From positions 1-34,301 of the forward strand of contig JAUCSE010000084.1 in NCBI GenBank assembly GCA_030445275.1: a stretch of 34,301 nucleotides of DNA. The letters are read 5' to 3'. Below are positions 1 to 8,571 of this stretch, in pieces; the stretch's first letter is position 1, and the number at the start of each line of letters is the position of its first letter. This DNA comes from Mucilaginibacter sp. (GTDB lineage: Bacteria > Bacteroidota > Bacteroidia > Sphingobacteriales > Sphingobacteriaceae). A model generated the notes under the pieces. That model searched no databases. It saw only the letters and a program-made list of their open reading frames with translations, and had not been told where the DNA came from. A program made the translations under genes and the position numbers.

Positions 1-124
1 AACTTATTTGCCCACTGGACATTCGGCTCGAAACCAGTTTATAGATAATAAGAGCGGAATGATGGGAGACTATCACGTTCCGTTCTGTGAGAATCTCAGG
101 CTGAGATGCCTGGGTTTACTTGAC
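1..124 (+). mobile_element. Group II intron, 3' end (domains V and VI)
   Basis: Bases 52-85 fold into a textbook 34-nt group II intron domain V. The lower stem pairs 52-59 with 78-85 and contains the AGC triad at 53-55. The upper stem pairs 60-65 with 70-75, closed by a GAGA (GNRA) tetraloop at 66-69, with a two-base CG bulge at 76-77. Domain VI follows, with stem 95-101 pairing to 108-114. A118 sits seven bases from a 3' end reading ...TTGAC at 124, which suits the branch-point adenosine. Bases 1-51 should be the tail of domain IV. The reverse-transcriptase/maturase ORF, if present, lies left of the window. The intron lies on the + strand and ends 35 bp before the GH2 start codon, so it probably interrupts the upstream region of the enzyme operon. 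The assignment rests on secondary structure; the intron class is not determined. Confidence 0.88.
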
Positions 125-159
125 AAAAAATAGAGTAGCTCAATATATCACTTTAGTTT

Positions 160-2505
160 ATGAGAAAAAAAAGCTTCTTATTATGGTTATTACTACTTGC
201 TACAGTAGTAATAAGAGCGCAGCCCATAAATCAGGTGCGAAAGATCAGCTCATTTGATAAAGCCTGGATGTTTTTTGTGGGTGATCCTGCAGAATCGGAT
301 AAACCTGGCTTTAATGATTCGCAATGGCAAAAGCTGGATGTTCCCCATGACTGGAGCATATTGGGTACCTATGATCATAATAATTCTACGGGCCGCGGCG
401 GAGGGTATCTGCCTTCGGGCATAGGCTGGTATCGCAAACATTTTGAACTGGATGCTGCCGATTCAAAGAAAAAGGTATTTATTGAATTTGATGGTGTAAT
501 GGCTAATAGCGACGTATGGATAAACGGTTATCATTTGGGGAAAAGGCCCTACGGCTATATTAGTTTTAATTATGAGCTAACCGGGCATCTGAATTTTGGA
601 AGAGGTAAAACCAATGTGATTGCTGTTCGTGCGGATAATAGTGTTCAACCTGCTTCGCGTTATTATACAGGAGCTGGTATTTACAGGCATGTACGTTTAA
701 TAGTTACTAATCCGGTACATATTGATACCTGGGGAGTGTTTGTTACAACGCCCCAAATAAATGATCAGCAGGCTACTGTACATACTAAAACATGGGTAAC
801 CAATCAGTTTGAGGCTGATAAAGAAATTGCTGTGCAAACTCGCTTGTTTGATGCCGCTGGTAAAGAGGTAGGCAAACCGGTAATATCATCAGCCCGTATA
901 GCTGCGGGTAAATCGGTAATAGTTGAGCAGGATAATATGGTAAGCAAGCCCAAACTGTGGAGCACATCATCGCCCGTATTATACAAAGTGCTTACCCAAA
1001 TACTGATTGGTAAAACTTTGATAGACGAACAAGTGAACAACTTTGGAATACGCGAAATTAAGTTTGATGCCCAACAGGGATTTTTGCTCAATGGCAAAAA
1101 ACTAATGATAAAAGGAGTTTGTTTACACCACGATGCTGGTGCTTTTGGTGCTGCAGTGCCACTGAGGGCGTGGGAACGCAGGCTGCAATTGCTAAAAGAG
1201 ATAGGAGTGAACGGCATCCGTACGGCGCATAACCCGGTGGCACCAGAGTTTCTGGATCTGTGCGATCAGATGGGTTTTGTAGTGATGGACGAAAATCTTG
1301 ATACCTGGGAAGCCGCAAAAAATCATGGTGAAGCAGGCTACGGCCGTTTCTTTAAAGAATGGGGTTTAATAGATACCCGCGACCAGGTGCTGCGTGACCG
1401 TAACCACCCATCTGTTGTAATTTATAGCGTGGGCAATGAGATTCATGATAATCTGAATGACTCTGCTGGTTTTAAAAAATACCGCGATTTGCAAAACGTA
1501 GTTCATCAGAATGATGGTACGCGACCAGTTACCATGGCGCTGTTTCGTCCGGCTATGTCTAAAGTATACGTAAATGGCTTTGCTCAAACCATGGACGTGG
1601 TTGGACAAAACTATCGTGAAAATGAACTGGTAGCTGCTCATGAGGCTCATCCCGACTGGAAAGTGATCGGTACCGAAAACGGGCATACGCTGGCTTCATG
1701 GCTGGCTCTGCGCGATCATGTTTATATGGCTGGACAATTTTTATGGGTTGGCATTGATTATCTGGGCGAAACGGACTGGCCTAATGTGGTAAATGGGCAG
1801 GGCTTATTTGACCATACAGGCGGTACGAGGCCATTAACCTTGCAACGGGAGAGTTGGTGGTCTGATAAACCTGTAGTACATATTGTACGCAAACAGGAAA
1901 ACGCTGGTGTTGGGCCGGTAGTAGCCGATTGGACCCCAGCCGATTTTGATACTTATGATGATGCTCGCGTATCCGTTTATAGCAATTGCGATGAGGTTGA
2001 ATTGTTTTTAAACGGGAGGTCATTAGGCTCAAAATCTAAACCGGCCGATGATTCTCCGCGTGATTGGAGCCTGACCTATGAAAGAGGAGTCATCAAGGCA
2101 ATAGGTAAAAACAAAGGAGAGCAGGTAATTGCCGAAGAGTTAAAAACCGCAGGAAAGCCCGCTAAAATAGCGCTTGCTGTAGATAGGCCAATTATAAATA
2201 ATAATTGGGACGATGCGGCTTATGTTACTGCTACCATTGTGGATGCAGATGGCGTGCCCTGCCCGCAGGCGGATAACATTATTTCCTTTAGCTTAACAGG
2301 ACCAGGTGTAATAACAGCCACAGATAATGCCGATCTAGGTAATCAGGAAACCTATACGGTGCCCATACGGCATACCTTTCATGGTAAATGCATAGCAATT
2401 ATCAAAGGTAATAATGCTGGCAAATTAACACTTAAGGCTACTTCACCATCCTTAGCTGATGGTCTTATATCTGTTGAGGTGGTAAATAAACCAATATCCA
2501 AATAA
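160..2505 (+). CDS. GH2 family beta-galactosidase-like, secreted
   Basis: A 781-aa glycoside hydrolase of family 2, predicted to remove terminal beta-galactosyl (or related) residues in the periplasm. An N-terminal signal peptide ends near residue 20 (IRA-QP). Domains in order: GH2 sugar-binding jelly roll (about 30-180), immunoglobulin-like GH2 domain (about 187-295), TIM barrel (about 300-570), then DUF4982-like and a further C-terminal Ig-like domain. The general acid/base is Glu427 in YSVGNEI, and the likely nucleophile is Glu506 in GTENG. Length and layout match DUF4982-type GH2 enzymes common in pectin loci. It is the first gene of a co-directional run and ends 2 bp before a CE12 esterase gene. 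Substrate is inferred from neighbours; a beta-glucuronidase or other GH2 activity is not excluded. I see no clear Bacteroidota promoter between the intron end and the ATG. Confidence 0.9.
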   Translation: MRKKSFLLWLLLLATVVIRAQPINQVRKISSFDKAWMFFVGDPAESDKPGFNDSQWQKLDVPHDWSILGTYDHNNSTGRGGGYLPSGIGWYRKHFELDAADSKKKVFIEFDGVMANSDVWINGYHLGKRPYGYISFNYELTGHLNFGRGKTNVIAVRADNSVQPASRYYTGAGIYRHVRLIVTNPVHIDTWGVFVTTPQINDQQATVHTKTWVTNQFEADKEIAVQTRLFDAAGKEVGKPVISSARIAAGKSVIVEQDNMVSKPKLWSTSSPVLYKVLTQILIGKTLIDEQVNNFGIREIKFDAQQGFLLNGKKLMIKGVCLHHDAGAFGAAVPLRAWERRLQLLKEIGVNGIRTAHNPVAPEFLDLCDQMGFVVMDENLDTWEAAKNHGEAGYGRFFKEWGLIDTRDQVLRDRNHPSVVIYSVGNEIHDNLNDSAGFKKYRDLQNVVHQNDGTRPVTMALFRPAMSKVYVNGFAQTMDVVGQNYRENELVAAHEAHPDWKVIGTENGHTLASWLALRDHVYMAGQFLWVGIDYLGETDWPNVVNGQGLFDHTGGTRPLTLQRESWWSDKPVVHIVRKQENAGVGPVVADWTPADFDTYDDARVSVYSNCDEVELFLNGRSLGSKSKPADDSPRDWSLTYERGVIKAIGKNKGEQVIAEELKTAGKPAKIALAVDRPIINNNWDDAAYVTATIVDADGVPCPQADNIISFSLTGPGVITATDNADLGNQETYTVPIRHTFHGKCIAIIKGNNAGKLTLKATSPSLADGLISVEVVNKPISK

Positions 2506-2507
2506 CT

Positions 2508-3275
2508 ATGAAGCTATTGAAAACTATTTCTGCTTTGCTGATATTGGCCTTTGTAGGTTTCGCGTTCGTTGATCAGCAAAAAACAACCCTGTACCTGATA
2601 GGAGATTCCACAACCCATAACAACGATAAGGAAACATGGGGTTGGGGGAGTATTATTCCAAACTACTTTGATTTGTCAAAGATCAGTGTTCAAAATCATG
2701 CAATGGCTGGCCGGAGCACACGTACTTTCGTCAAAGAAGGTAGATGGAAAAAGGTTGATTCCCTGCTAAAACCCGGTGATTATGTGATGATGGTATTTGG
2801 TCATAATGAAGGCCGTACACCTGATACCTCTAAAAAAGGATACCGAGGTGTATTAAAAGGTACTGGCGATGAAACGATGGAGCTAACCTGGCCAAACGGA
2901 GTAAAAGAAACCGTACATACCTATGGCTGGTATTTTCGCAAATTTATCAGGGATACCAAAGCCAGGGGAGCTACGCCTATGGTATTGTCCATGATTCCGC
3001 GTAATGAATTTCGTGAAGGTAAAGTGATCCGTGCTGATAATGATTATGGCAAATGGGCACAGGAAGTAGCCCGACAGGAAGGGGCTATTTTTATTGATAT
3101 GAACCGGATTACAGCTGATAAGTATGATAAATTAGGGGCTGATTCGGTAAAGAAATTCTTTCCCGGCGATCATACCCATACCAATAAAATGGGTGCTACC
3201 GTGAATGCGGAATCTGTTGTGGAGGGTATCAAAGCTGACCCCAATAACCCTTTAAATAAATATCTTAAAAACTAA
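2508..3275 (+). CDS. Rhamnogalacturonan acetylesterase-like, CE12 (SGNH hydrolase)
   Basis: A 255-aa exported SGNH/GDSL hydrolase of the CE12 type, expected to remove acetyl groups from rhamnogalacturonan I so that glycosidases can reach the backbone. It has a signal peptide (about 1-22), block I GDST with nucleophile Ser34, block II in GRSTRTF, block III FGHNE, and the catalytic Asp221-x-x-His224 pair (DHTH). Block III has Glu where most CE12 enzymes have Asp (GHND); the oxyanion-hole Asn is kept. Its ATG lies 2 bp after the GH2 stop, so translation is probably coupled. The next gene is a tandem paralogue. Deacetylation of another pectic or plant glycan is possible. Confidence 0.9.
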   Translation: MKLLKTISALLILAFVGFAFVDQQKTTLYLIGDSTTHNNDKETWGWGSIIPNYFDLSKISVQNHAMAGRSTRTFVKEGRWKKVDSLLKPGDYVMMVFGHNEGRTPDTSKKGYRGVLKGTGDETMELTWPNGVKETVHTYGWYFRKFIRDTKARGATPMVLSMIPRNEFREGKVIRADNDYGKWAQEVARQEGAIFIDMNRITADKYDKLGADSVKKFFPGDHTHTNKMGATVNAESVVEGIKADPNNPLNKYLKN

Positions 3276-3288
3276 CTGATAGGCTATT

Positions 3289-4098
3289 ATGAGAAATTTT
3301 ATGCGCAATAATGCTGGTCTAAGTTTATTGCTGGCGGCAGTTATACTGCTATCGTCATTTATGCTGATTAAACCTGCCAATAATAAACCAACCTTTTATA
3401 TAATAGGTGATTCAACCGTGAAAAATGGTAAAGGCAAAGGCGGCGGTGGCTTATGGGGATGGGGCAATTACATTGCCACTTATTTTGATACAACCCGGAT
3501 TGCTGTTGAAAATGATGCGTTGGGTGGAACAAGCAGCCGTACCTTCCAAACCCTTGGTTTATGGGATAAGGTACTGACAAAAATTAAGCCTGGCGACTTT
3601 GTGATCTTGCAATTTGGTCATAATGATAGCAGTCCACTGGATGATACCGCCCGTGCCCGCGGCACTATTAAAGGCATTGGTGAAGAACAGCAGGAGATAT
3701 ACAACCCGATCAGAAAAATAAAGGAAGTAGTATATAGCTACGGATGGTATATGCGCAAATTTGTTAACGATGTGAAGACTAAAGGAGCAACAGCGATTAT
3801 ATGTTCGCCTATACCCCGTAATAAATGGAAAGATGGTAAATCTGACGGGCGAAATAATGGGAACAGTTACGGGCAATGGGCTCAGGAAGTAAGCGTACAG
3901 ACCAATGCTTATTTCATTGATTTGAATAAACTAATAGCTGATGATTATGACGCGGAAGGTGAAGCAAAGGTAAATTCAACTTACTTCAGTACTGATGGTA
4001 CGCACACGCTTGAACCTGGAGCACAGTTAAACGCAAAATTTGTAATTCAGGGTATCAGATCATTTAACCATCTGGAACTGAATAAATATTTAAAGTAA
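3289..4098 (+). CDS. Rhamnogalacturonan acetylesterase-like, CE12 (tandem paralogue)
   Basis: A 269-aa exported CE12 SGNH hydrolase. A hydrophobic signal segment spans about 10-27; an alternative start at 3301 would shorten the N-terminus by four residues and keep the signal. Block I is GDST with Ser42, followed by the GGTSSRTF block II, the standard FGHND block III, and the Asp236-x-x-His239 pair in DGTH. It has the same domain plan as the gene 13 bp upstream but is clearly diverged, with longer loops after block I (Gly/Lys-rich, about 45-55) and after block III. The two probably deacetylate different positions or different forms of rhamnogalacturonan; that division of labour is inference. 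Confidence 0.9.
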   Translation: MRNFMRNNAGLSLLLAAVILLSSFMLIKPANNKPTFYIIGDSTVKNGKGKGGGGLWGWGNYIATYFDTTRIAVENDALGGTSSRTFQTLGLWDKVLTKIKPGDFVILQFGHNDSSPLDDTARARGTIKGIGEEQQEIYNPIRKIKEVVYSYGWYMRKFVNDVKTKGATAIICSPIPRNKWKDGKSDGRNNGNSYGQWAQEVSVQTNAYFIDLNKLIADDYDAEGEAKVNSTYFSTDGTHTLEPGAQLNAKFVIQGIRSFNHLELNKYLK

Positions 4099-4130
4099 TA
4101 ATAGTATTTCGACCGGGTATATTTTTAAGG

Positions 4131-5204
4131 ATGATGAAGAGAAGAGATTTTATAGCGCAATTAGGTTTGGCTTCGGCACTTACATTATTGCCCGGCCTGG
4201 TATCAGCCGGTCGAGATGATCATATTTCTGCGTTTGCCAAAAAACTGAAGCCTGTTGGCCGTGCATTGGAAATGGAGGGCTACTATGTTTGGTGCAACAG
4301 CCCCATTGAGAGCCCAGATGGCAAGATACATCTGTTTTTCTCCAGATGGGTAGCATCAAAAAAAATGGGCGGATGGATAAACGGCTCTGAAATATGCCAT
4401 GCCGTTGCCGACTCTCCTGAAAGTGATTTTAAATTTTTAGAAACCATCCTTGCCCCGCGTGGCCCCGGCTATTGGGACGCTACCACCTGTCATAACCCTT
4501 CCATTAAAAAGGTTGATGGTAAATATTGCCTGTTTTTTATGGGTAATTCCAACGGTAAAACAAATACCAAGCGTATCGGACTGGCGACGGCCGATGAGCT
4601 TGATGGCCCCTGGACACGCCCTGATGCACCACTGTTAGAAGCCGGACCGACCGGAGCATGGGACGATCATTGTACCACCAACCCCGCATTTATTAAACAT
4701 CCCAACGGGCAATACTGGTTGTTCTATAAGTCGTGGAATACAGCCGAGTATGAACAATCAACTGATCCATTGGTAAAAGGAAACCGCAAATATGGTCTGG
4801 CTATAGCTGATGAGCTGATGGGGCCCTATATAAAATATGCCGGTGACCCGGTGATAGATTTTTCGGGTCGGGGTAATAATGCCCAGTTGGAAGATGCTTT
4901 TGTTTGGCTGGATAAAGGTCGCTTTAAAATGCTTGCCCGTGATATGGGGGTATTTAATCATCAATTTGGTTTGTATATGGAATCAAAAAATGGCAAAAAA
5001 TGGAACGAACCGCAAATAGGTTATTTTGATGCTGCATATTACCATATAAACCAGCCGCCGCCACCAAAGTATTTAAACAAATATGGCCGGTTTGAACGGC
5101 CCCAGCTATTGTTTCAATATGATAAACCGACCTATCTGTTCACTACTTCACAGGGTGGAAAGTATATGACATCATCGCCGTTTATTTTTAAAATAGAATC
5201 TTAA
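4131..5204 (+). CDS. GH43-like beta-propeller glycoside hydrolase with Tat signal
   Basis: A 357-aa protein whose repeated blade-like motifs (SPDGKIHLFFSRW, KVDGKYCLFFMG, HPNGQYWLFYKSW, LDKGRFKMLARD) indicate a five-bladed beta-propeller glycosidase of the GH43/GH117-like fold. The N-terminus is a twin-arginine signal (MMKRRDFIAQLG, Arg4-Arg5), so it is probably exported folded, unlike its Sec-type neighbours. Acidic candidates for the active site are Glu254-Asp255 in QLEDAFVW and the acidic residues around EMEGYYVW near the mature N-terminus. I cannot place it in a CAZy subfamily. It sits in the same run, 32 bp after the second CE12 gene and 10 bp before the next ORF. Sugar specificity (arabinose, galactose or other) is unknown. 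Confidence 0.72.
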   Translation: MMKRRDFIAQLGLASALTLLPGLVSAGRDDHISAFAKKLKPVGRALEMEGYYVWCNSPIESPDGKIHLFFSRWVASKKMGGWINGSEICHAVADSPESDFKFLETILAPRGPGYWDATTCHNPSIKKVDGKYCLFFMGNSNGKTNTKRIGLATADELDGPWTRPDAPLLEAGPTGAWDDHCTTNPAFIKHPNGQYWLFYKSWNTAEYEQSTDPLVKGNRKYGLAIADELMGPYIKYAGDPVIDFSGRGNNAQLEDAFVWLDKGRFKMLARDMGVFNHQFGLYMESKNGKKWNEPQIGYFDAAYYHINQPPPPKYLNKYGRFERPQLLFQYDKPTYLFTTSQGGKYMTSSPFIFKIES

Positions 5205-5214
5205 ATAGCTCCGT

Positions 5215-7359
5215 ATGATAAAAATATTATGGCCCATATGGTTTTTGATTTGTTACTGTATACTGTTGGTTAACACACAGGCACAGATCAGAATTGATCG
5301 TAAGGGACTGGTACAACGGCACAATGTAATTAATCAGGGTACTGATTCATTGTCATCCTTATCAGTTGGTAATGGTCGTTTTGCTTTTACGATTGATGCC
5401 ACGGGTTTGCAAACTTTCCCTGAACATTATGATAAAGGTATCCCGCTGGGCACACAATCAGAGTGGGGATGGCACAGCTTTAAGGATACCGCAGGTTACA
5501 AATTTGAAGAAACATTAAAAACATATATACTTAACGGTCGTAAAGTTAGCTATGCGGTACAATGGAATCAGCCAAAACGAAATAGGGACGCGGCTAATTG
5601 GTTTCGTGAAAATGTACATCGTTTACAGTTGGGTAACCTGGGTTTTATATTATTGCATAAAGACGGAACCGAGGCAGAAATAAGTGATATTCAAAACATA
5701 CATCAGGAACTTAACATGTGGACGGGGGCCATCATCAGTTCTTTTACTTTTGATAGTCAGATTGTAAACGTACAAACCTATGCTCATCAAGGTTTGGATT
5801 TGGTAGGTGTAAAAGTACGATCTAAATTATTAACCGAGGGTAGATTGAAAATAAGGCTGCGATTCCCTTATCCAACTAATCAGTTCGCTGATAATGGCGA
5901 TAACTGGCAAAATCCGGATAAACATCAGTCATCTATTACATCCGCAGGCAAACAACAGGTTACCATTATCCATCGCTTGGACACCAACCAATATTTTGTG
6001 CGTATAGCTTGGCAAGGATCGGCCTCTTTTACGAATGCGGCCACTCATCAGTTTGTTCTATCTCCACAGGGAAATGCAGATACTTTAATGTTTACCTGCC
6101 TGTTTGCTCCTCGTAATACAAGAGTAGCAACTCTAGGCTTTTCCCAGATACAGGCTAACAGTATACAGCAGTGGAAAACCTTCTGGCAAAGCGGGGGGGC
6201 GGTAGATTTTAAAGGCAGTACAGACCCGCGGGCTAATGAACTGGAACGACGGGTGGTATTGTCCCAGTATCTTACCAAAATACAATGTTCGGGGCATCAA
6301 CCGCCGCAGGAAACCGGTTTAACCTATAATAGCTGGTATGGTAAACCTCATCTGGAAATGCACTGGTGGCATGGTGTTCATTTTGCACTTTGGGGTAGAG
6401 AACAACTGTTAGAAAACAGTATGGACTGGTATCATCACGTAGAGGTCAATGCCCGGGCTATCGCTAAAAGGCAAGGTTACGAAGGTGTACGCTGGCAAAA
6501 AATGACCGATCCTGATGGTAATGAAAGCCCTTCATCAGTAGGTTCATTCCTGATCTGGCAGCAGCCACACTTTATTTATTTTGCCGAGTTGGATTACCGG
6601 GCACATCCCAATAAACAAACCCTAAATAAATACAAAGACTTGGTACTGGTCGATGCCGATTTTATGGCCTCATTTCCAACTTACGACAAAGAACATGATC
6701 GTTATAATTTAGGCAAGGGCATTATCCTGGCACAGGAACGTTATAAACCTGAGGAAACCTATAATCCCACCTATGAGTTGCAATATTGGCGCTGGGCGCT
6801 TAATACTGCCCAGCAATGGCGTAAACGCCTGGGTTTGCATCCCAATAAAAAGTATGCGCTTATTCTTAAAAAATTAGCCATTCTGCCTCAAAAGGATGGT
6901 GTTTACCTGGCTGCAGAAAGCTCACCCGATGCTTACACTAATCCCAAATTAAAAACTGATCACCCGGCAGTTTTGGCAGCCTACGGGACGCTACCATATA
7001 ATACCAGGCTTGACACCATGGTGATGAAAAAAACATTTAACCTGGTATGGAACGTATGGGACTGGAAAGATACCTGGGGATGGGACTTCCCGATGGCAGC
7101 CATGACCGCCGCCCGTTTAAATATGCCCGAAAAAGCGATAGAAGCCCTATTTATGCCTATACAAACCAATACCTATTTACCGAACGGTCATAATTATCAG
7201 GATGGACGGTTACGTTTGTACCTGCCTGGGAATGGCGGGCTGCTGGCTGCTGTAGCTATGATGTGTGCAGGCTGGGATGGTTCAACAACTACAAACCCTG
7301 GTTTCCCTAAGGATGGAAAATGGAAAGTAAAGTGGGAAGGATTGAGAAAAATGCCATAA
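5215..7359 (+). CDS. Unclassified six-hairpin ((alpha/alpha)6-barrel) glycosidase-like protein
   Basis: A 714-aa exported protein with a signal peptide ending near residue 23 (TQAQ). Residues about 30-320 resemble the beta-sandwich N-terminal domain of GH65/GH95-type enzymes. Residues about 340-700 have the Trp/His-rich helical pattern of an (alpha/alpha)6 barrel: LEMHWWHGVHFALWGR around Glu381, then GNESPSSVGSF and a WDWKDTWGWDF segment. I recognise the fold class but not a characterised family. The gene is 10 bp after the GH43-like gene and ends the first sub-run; the next gene is 63 bp further on. Hydrolysis (or phosphorolysis) of a pectic side-chain glycoside is the likely role, from context only. 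The general acid has not been identified; Glu381 is a candidate. Confidence 0.68.
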   Translation: MIKILWPIWFLICYCILLVNTQAQIRIDRKGLVQRHNVINQGTDSLSSLSVGNGRFAFTIDATGLQTFPEHYDKGIPLGTQSEWGWHSFKDTAGYKFEETLKTYILNGRKVSYAVQWNQPKRNRDAANWFRENVHRLQLGNLGFILLHKDGTEAEISDIQNIHQELNMWTGAIISSFTFDSQIVNVQTYAHQGLDLVGVKVRSKLLTEGRLKIRLRFPYPTNQFADNGDNWQNPDKHQSSITSAGKQQVTIIHRLDTNQYFVRIAWQGSASFTNAATHQFVLSPQGNADTLMFTCLFAPRNTRVATLGFSQIQANSIQQWKTFWQSGGAVDFKGSTDPRANELERRVVLSQYLTKIQCSGHQPPQETGLTYNSWYGKPHLEMHWWHGVHFALWGREQLLENSMDWYHHVEVNARAIAKRQGYEGVRWQKMTDPDGNESPSSVGSFLIWQQPHFIYFAELDYRAHPNKQTLNKYKDLVLVDADFMASFPTYDKEHDRYNLGKGIILAQERYKPEETYNPTYELQYWRWALNTAQQWRKRLGLHPNKKYALILKKLAILPQKDGVYLAAESSPDAYTNPKLKTDHPAVLAAYGTLPYNTRLDTMVMKKTFNLVWNVWDWKDTWGWDFPMAAMTAARLNMPEKAIEALFMPIQTNTYLPNGHNYQDGRLRLYLPGNGGLLAAVAMMCAGWDGSTTTNPGFPKDGKWKVKWEGLRKMP

Positions 7360-7422
7360 TGTTCTGCAAATTAATATTATATGATGTTTAATTAAATGTG
7401 AGATATACCAAAACCTATAATA

Positions 7423-8571
7423 ATGAATAAACTATTTGTAAGGCTGAATATAATGATGTGCACGGGTATGCTTATGACTATGGCAAGCGGTTTACACGCG
7501 CAACAGCTGCCATTAAAAGGTAAGATATTGGCCGATATGACTTTGGCTAATGACTATTTTATGCAGAAATGGCCTGATCCCGGCGCATCTGTTACCGTAA
7601 AGAAAACTACCCGTACCAGTAACTTGTGGACAAGAGCAGTTTATTATGAGGGCCTGATGGCGATGTACAAAATTGATCCGCAAAAAAAGTATTATGATTA
7701 TGCTGTTGATTGGGGCGAAAAGCATCAATGGAGCCCGCGCGGTGAGTTAAACACCCGGAACGCGGATAACCAATGCTGCGGCCAAACCTATATAGATCTG
7801 TATCTGATAGATAAAAAGCCTGAACGCATTGAAAAAATAAAGCGAAGTATTGACCTGATGGTCAACAGCGATAAGCAGGACGACTGGAACTGGGTTGATG
7901 CCCTACAAATGGCTATGCCAGTGTATGCCAGGCTTGGAGTGGTTTATAAAGACAATAAGTATTATGAAAAGATGTTCGCCATATATAACTATACCAAAAC
8001 CGTTCATGGCGGAAATGGCTTGTATAACACTGCCGATCATCTTTGGTGGCGTGATAAAGATTTCGTACCACCATATAAAGAACCCAACGGTACTGATTGT
8101 TACTGGTCGCGCGGTAATGGTTGGGTACTGGCCGCCATGCTGCGTGTGTTGGAGGTAATGCCCAAAAAAGCGCCACATCGTGATGAATACCTGCAGGTTT
8201 ATAAAGAAATGATTGAAGCTTTGGTTCCACTACAACGTGCTGATGGTTACTGGAATGTAAGCCTGAAAGATCCATCTAATTTTGGTGGGAAGGAATTGTC
8301 GGGCACAGCATTGTTTACTTATGGCATGGCCTGGGGTATCAATAATGGCATCCTGAAAAAGAAAACCTATTTACCTGTAGTTACCAAAGCATGGAATGCC
8401 ATGTCAACAGAATGTTTGCATAAAGATGGTATGCTGGGATTTGTACAGGGAACCGGTAAGGAACCCAAAGACGGTCAGCCTGTAAGCTATGACAGTGTGC
8501 CAGATTTTGAAGATTATGGTTTAGGTAGTTTCCTGTTGGCAGGTAGTGAAGTTTATAAATTAAGTAAATAA
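7423..8571 (+). CDS. GH105 unsaturated rhamnogalacturonyl hydrolase
   Basis: A 382-aa GH105 (YteR/YesR-like) enzyme that removes the 4,5-unsaturated galacturonic acid left at the non-reducing end of oligosaccharides cut by rhamnogalacturonan lyases. The signal peptide ends at about residue 26 (LHAQ). Family marks are RNADNQCCGQTY with Asp115, and VDALQMAMP with Asp159, which corresponds to the catalytic Asp of the family (DAL motif). Aromatic and basic residues in HLWWRD and CYWSRGNGW fit the substrate cleft. Length is typical. The stop codon overlaps the next ATG by one base (TAATG), indicating translational coupling to GH31. Its presence implies that a polysaccharide lyase acts upstream in the pathway, though none is encoded here. 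Related GH105 enzymes act on ulvan or arabinogalactan products. Confidence 0.93.
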   Translation: MNKLFVRLNIMMCTGMLMTMASGLHAQQLPLKGKILADMTLANDYFMQKWPDPGASVTVKKTTRTSNLWTRAVYYEGLMAMYKIDPQKKYYDYAVDWGEKHQWSPRGELNTRNADNQCCGQTYIDLYLIDKKPERIEKIKRSIDLMVNSDKQDDWNWVDALQMAMPVYARLGVVYKDNKYYEKMFAIYNYTKTVHGGNGLYNTADHLWWRDKDFVPPYKEPNGTDCYWSRGNGWVLAAMLRVLEVMPKKAPHRDEYLQVYKEMIEALVPLQRADGYWNVSLKDPSNFGGKELSGTALFTYGMAWGINNGILKKKTYLPVVTKAWNAMSTECLHKDGMLGFVQGTGKEPKDGQPVSYDSVPDFEDYGLGSFLLAGSEVYKLSK

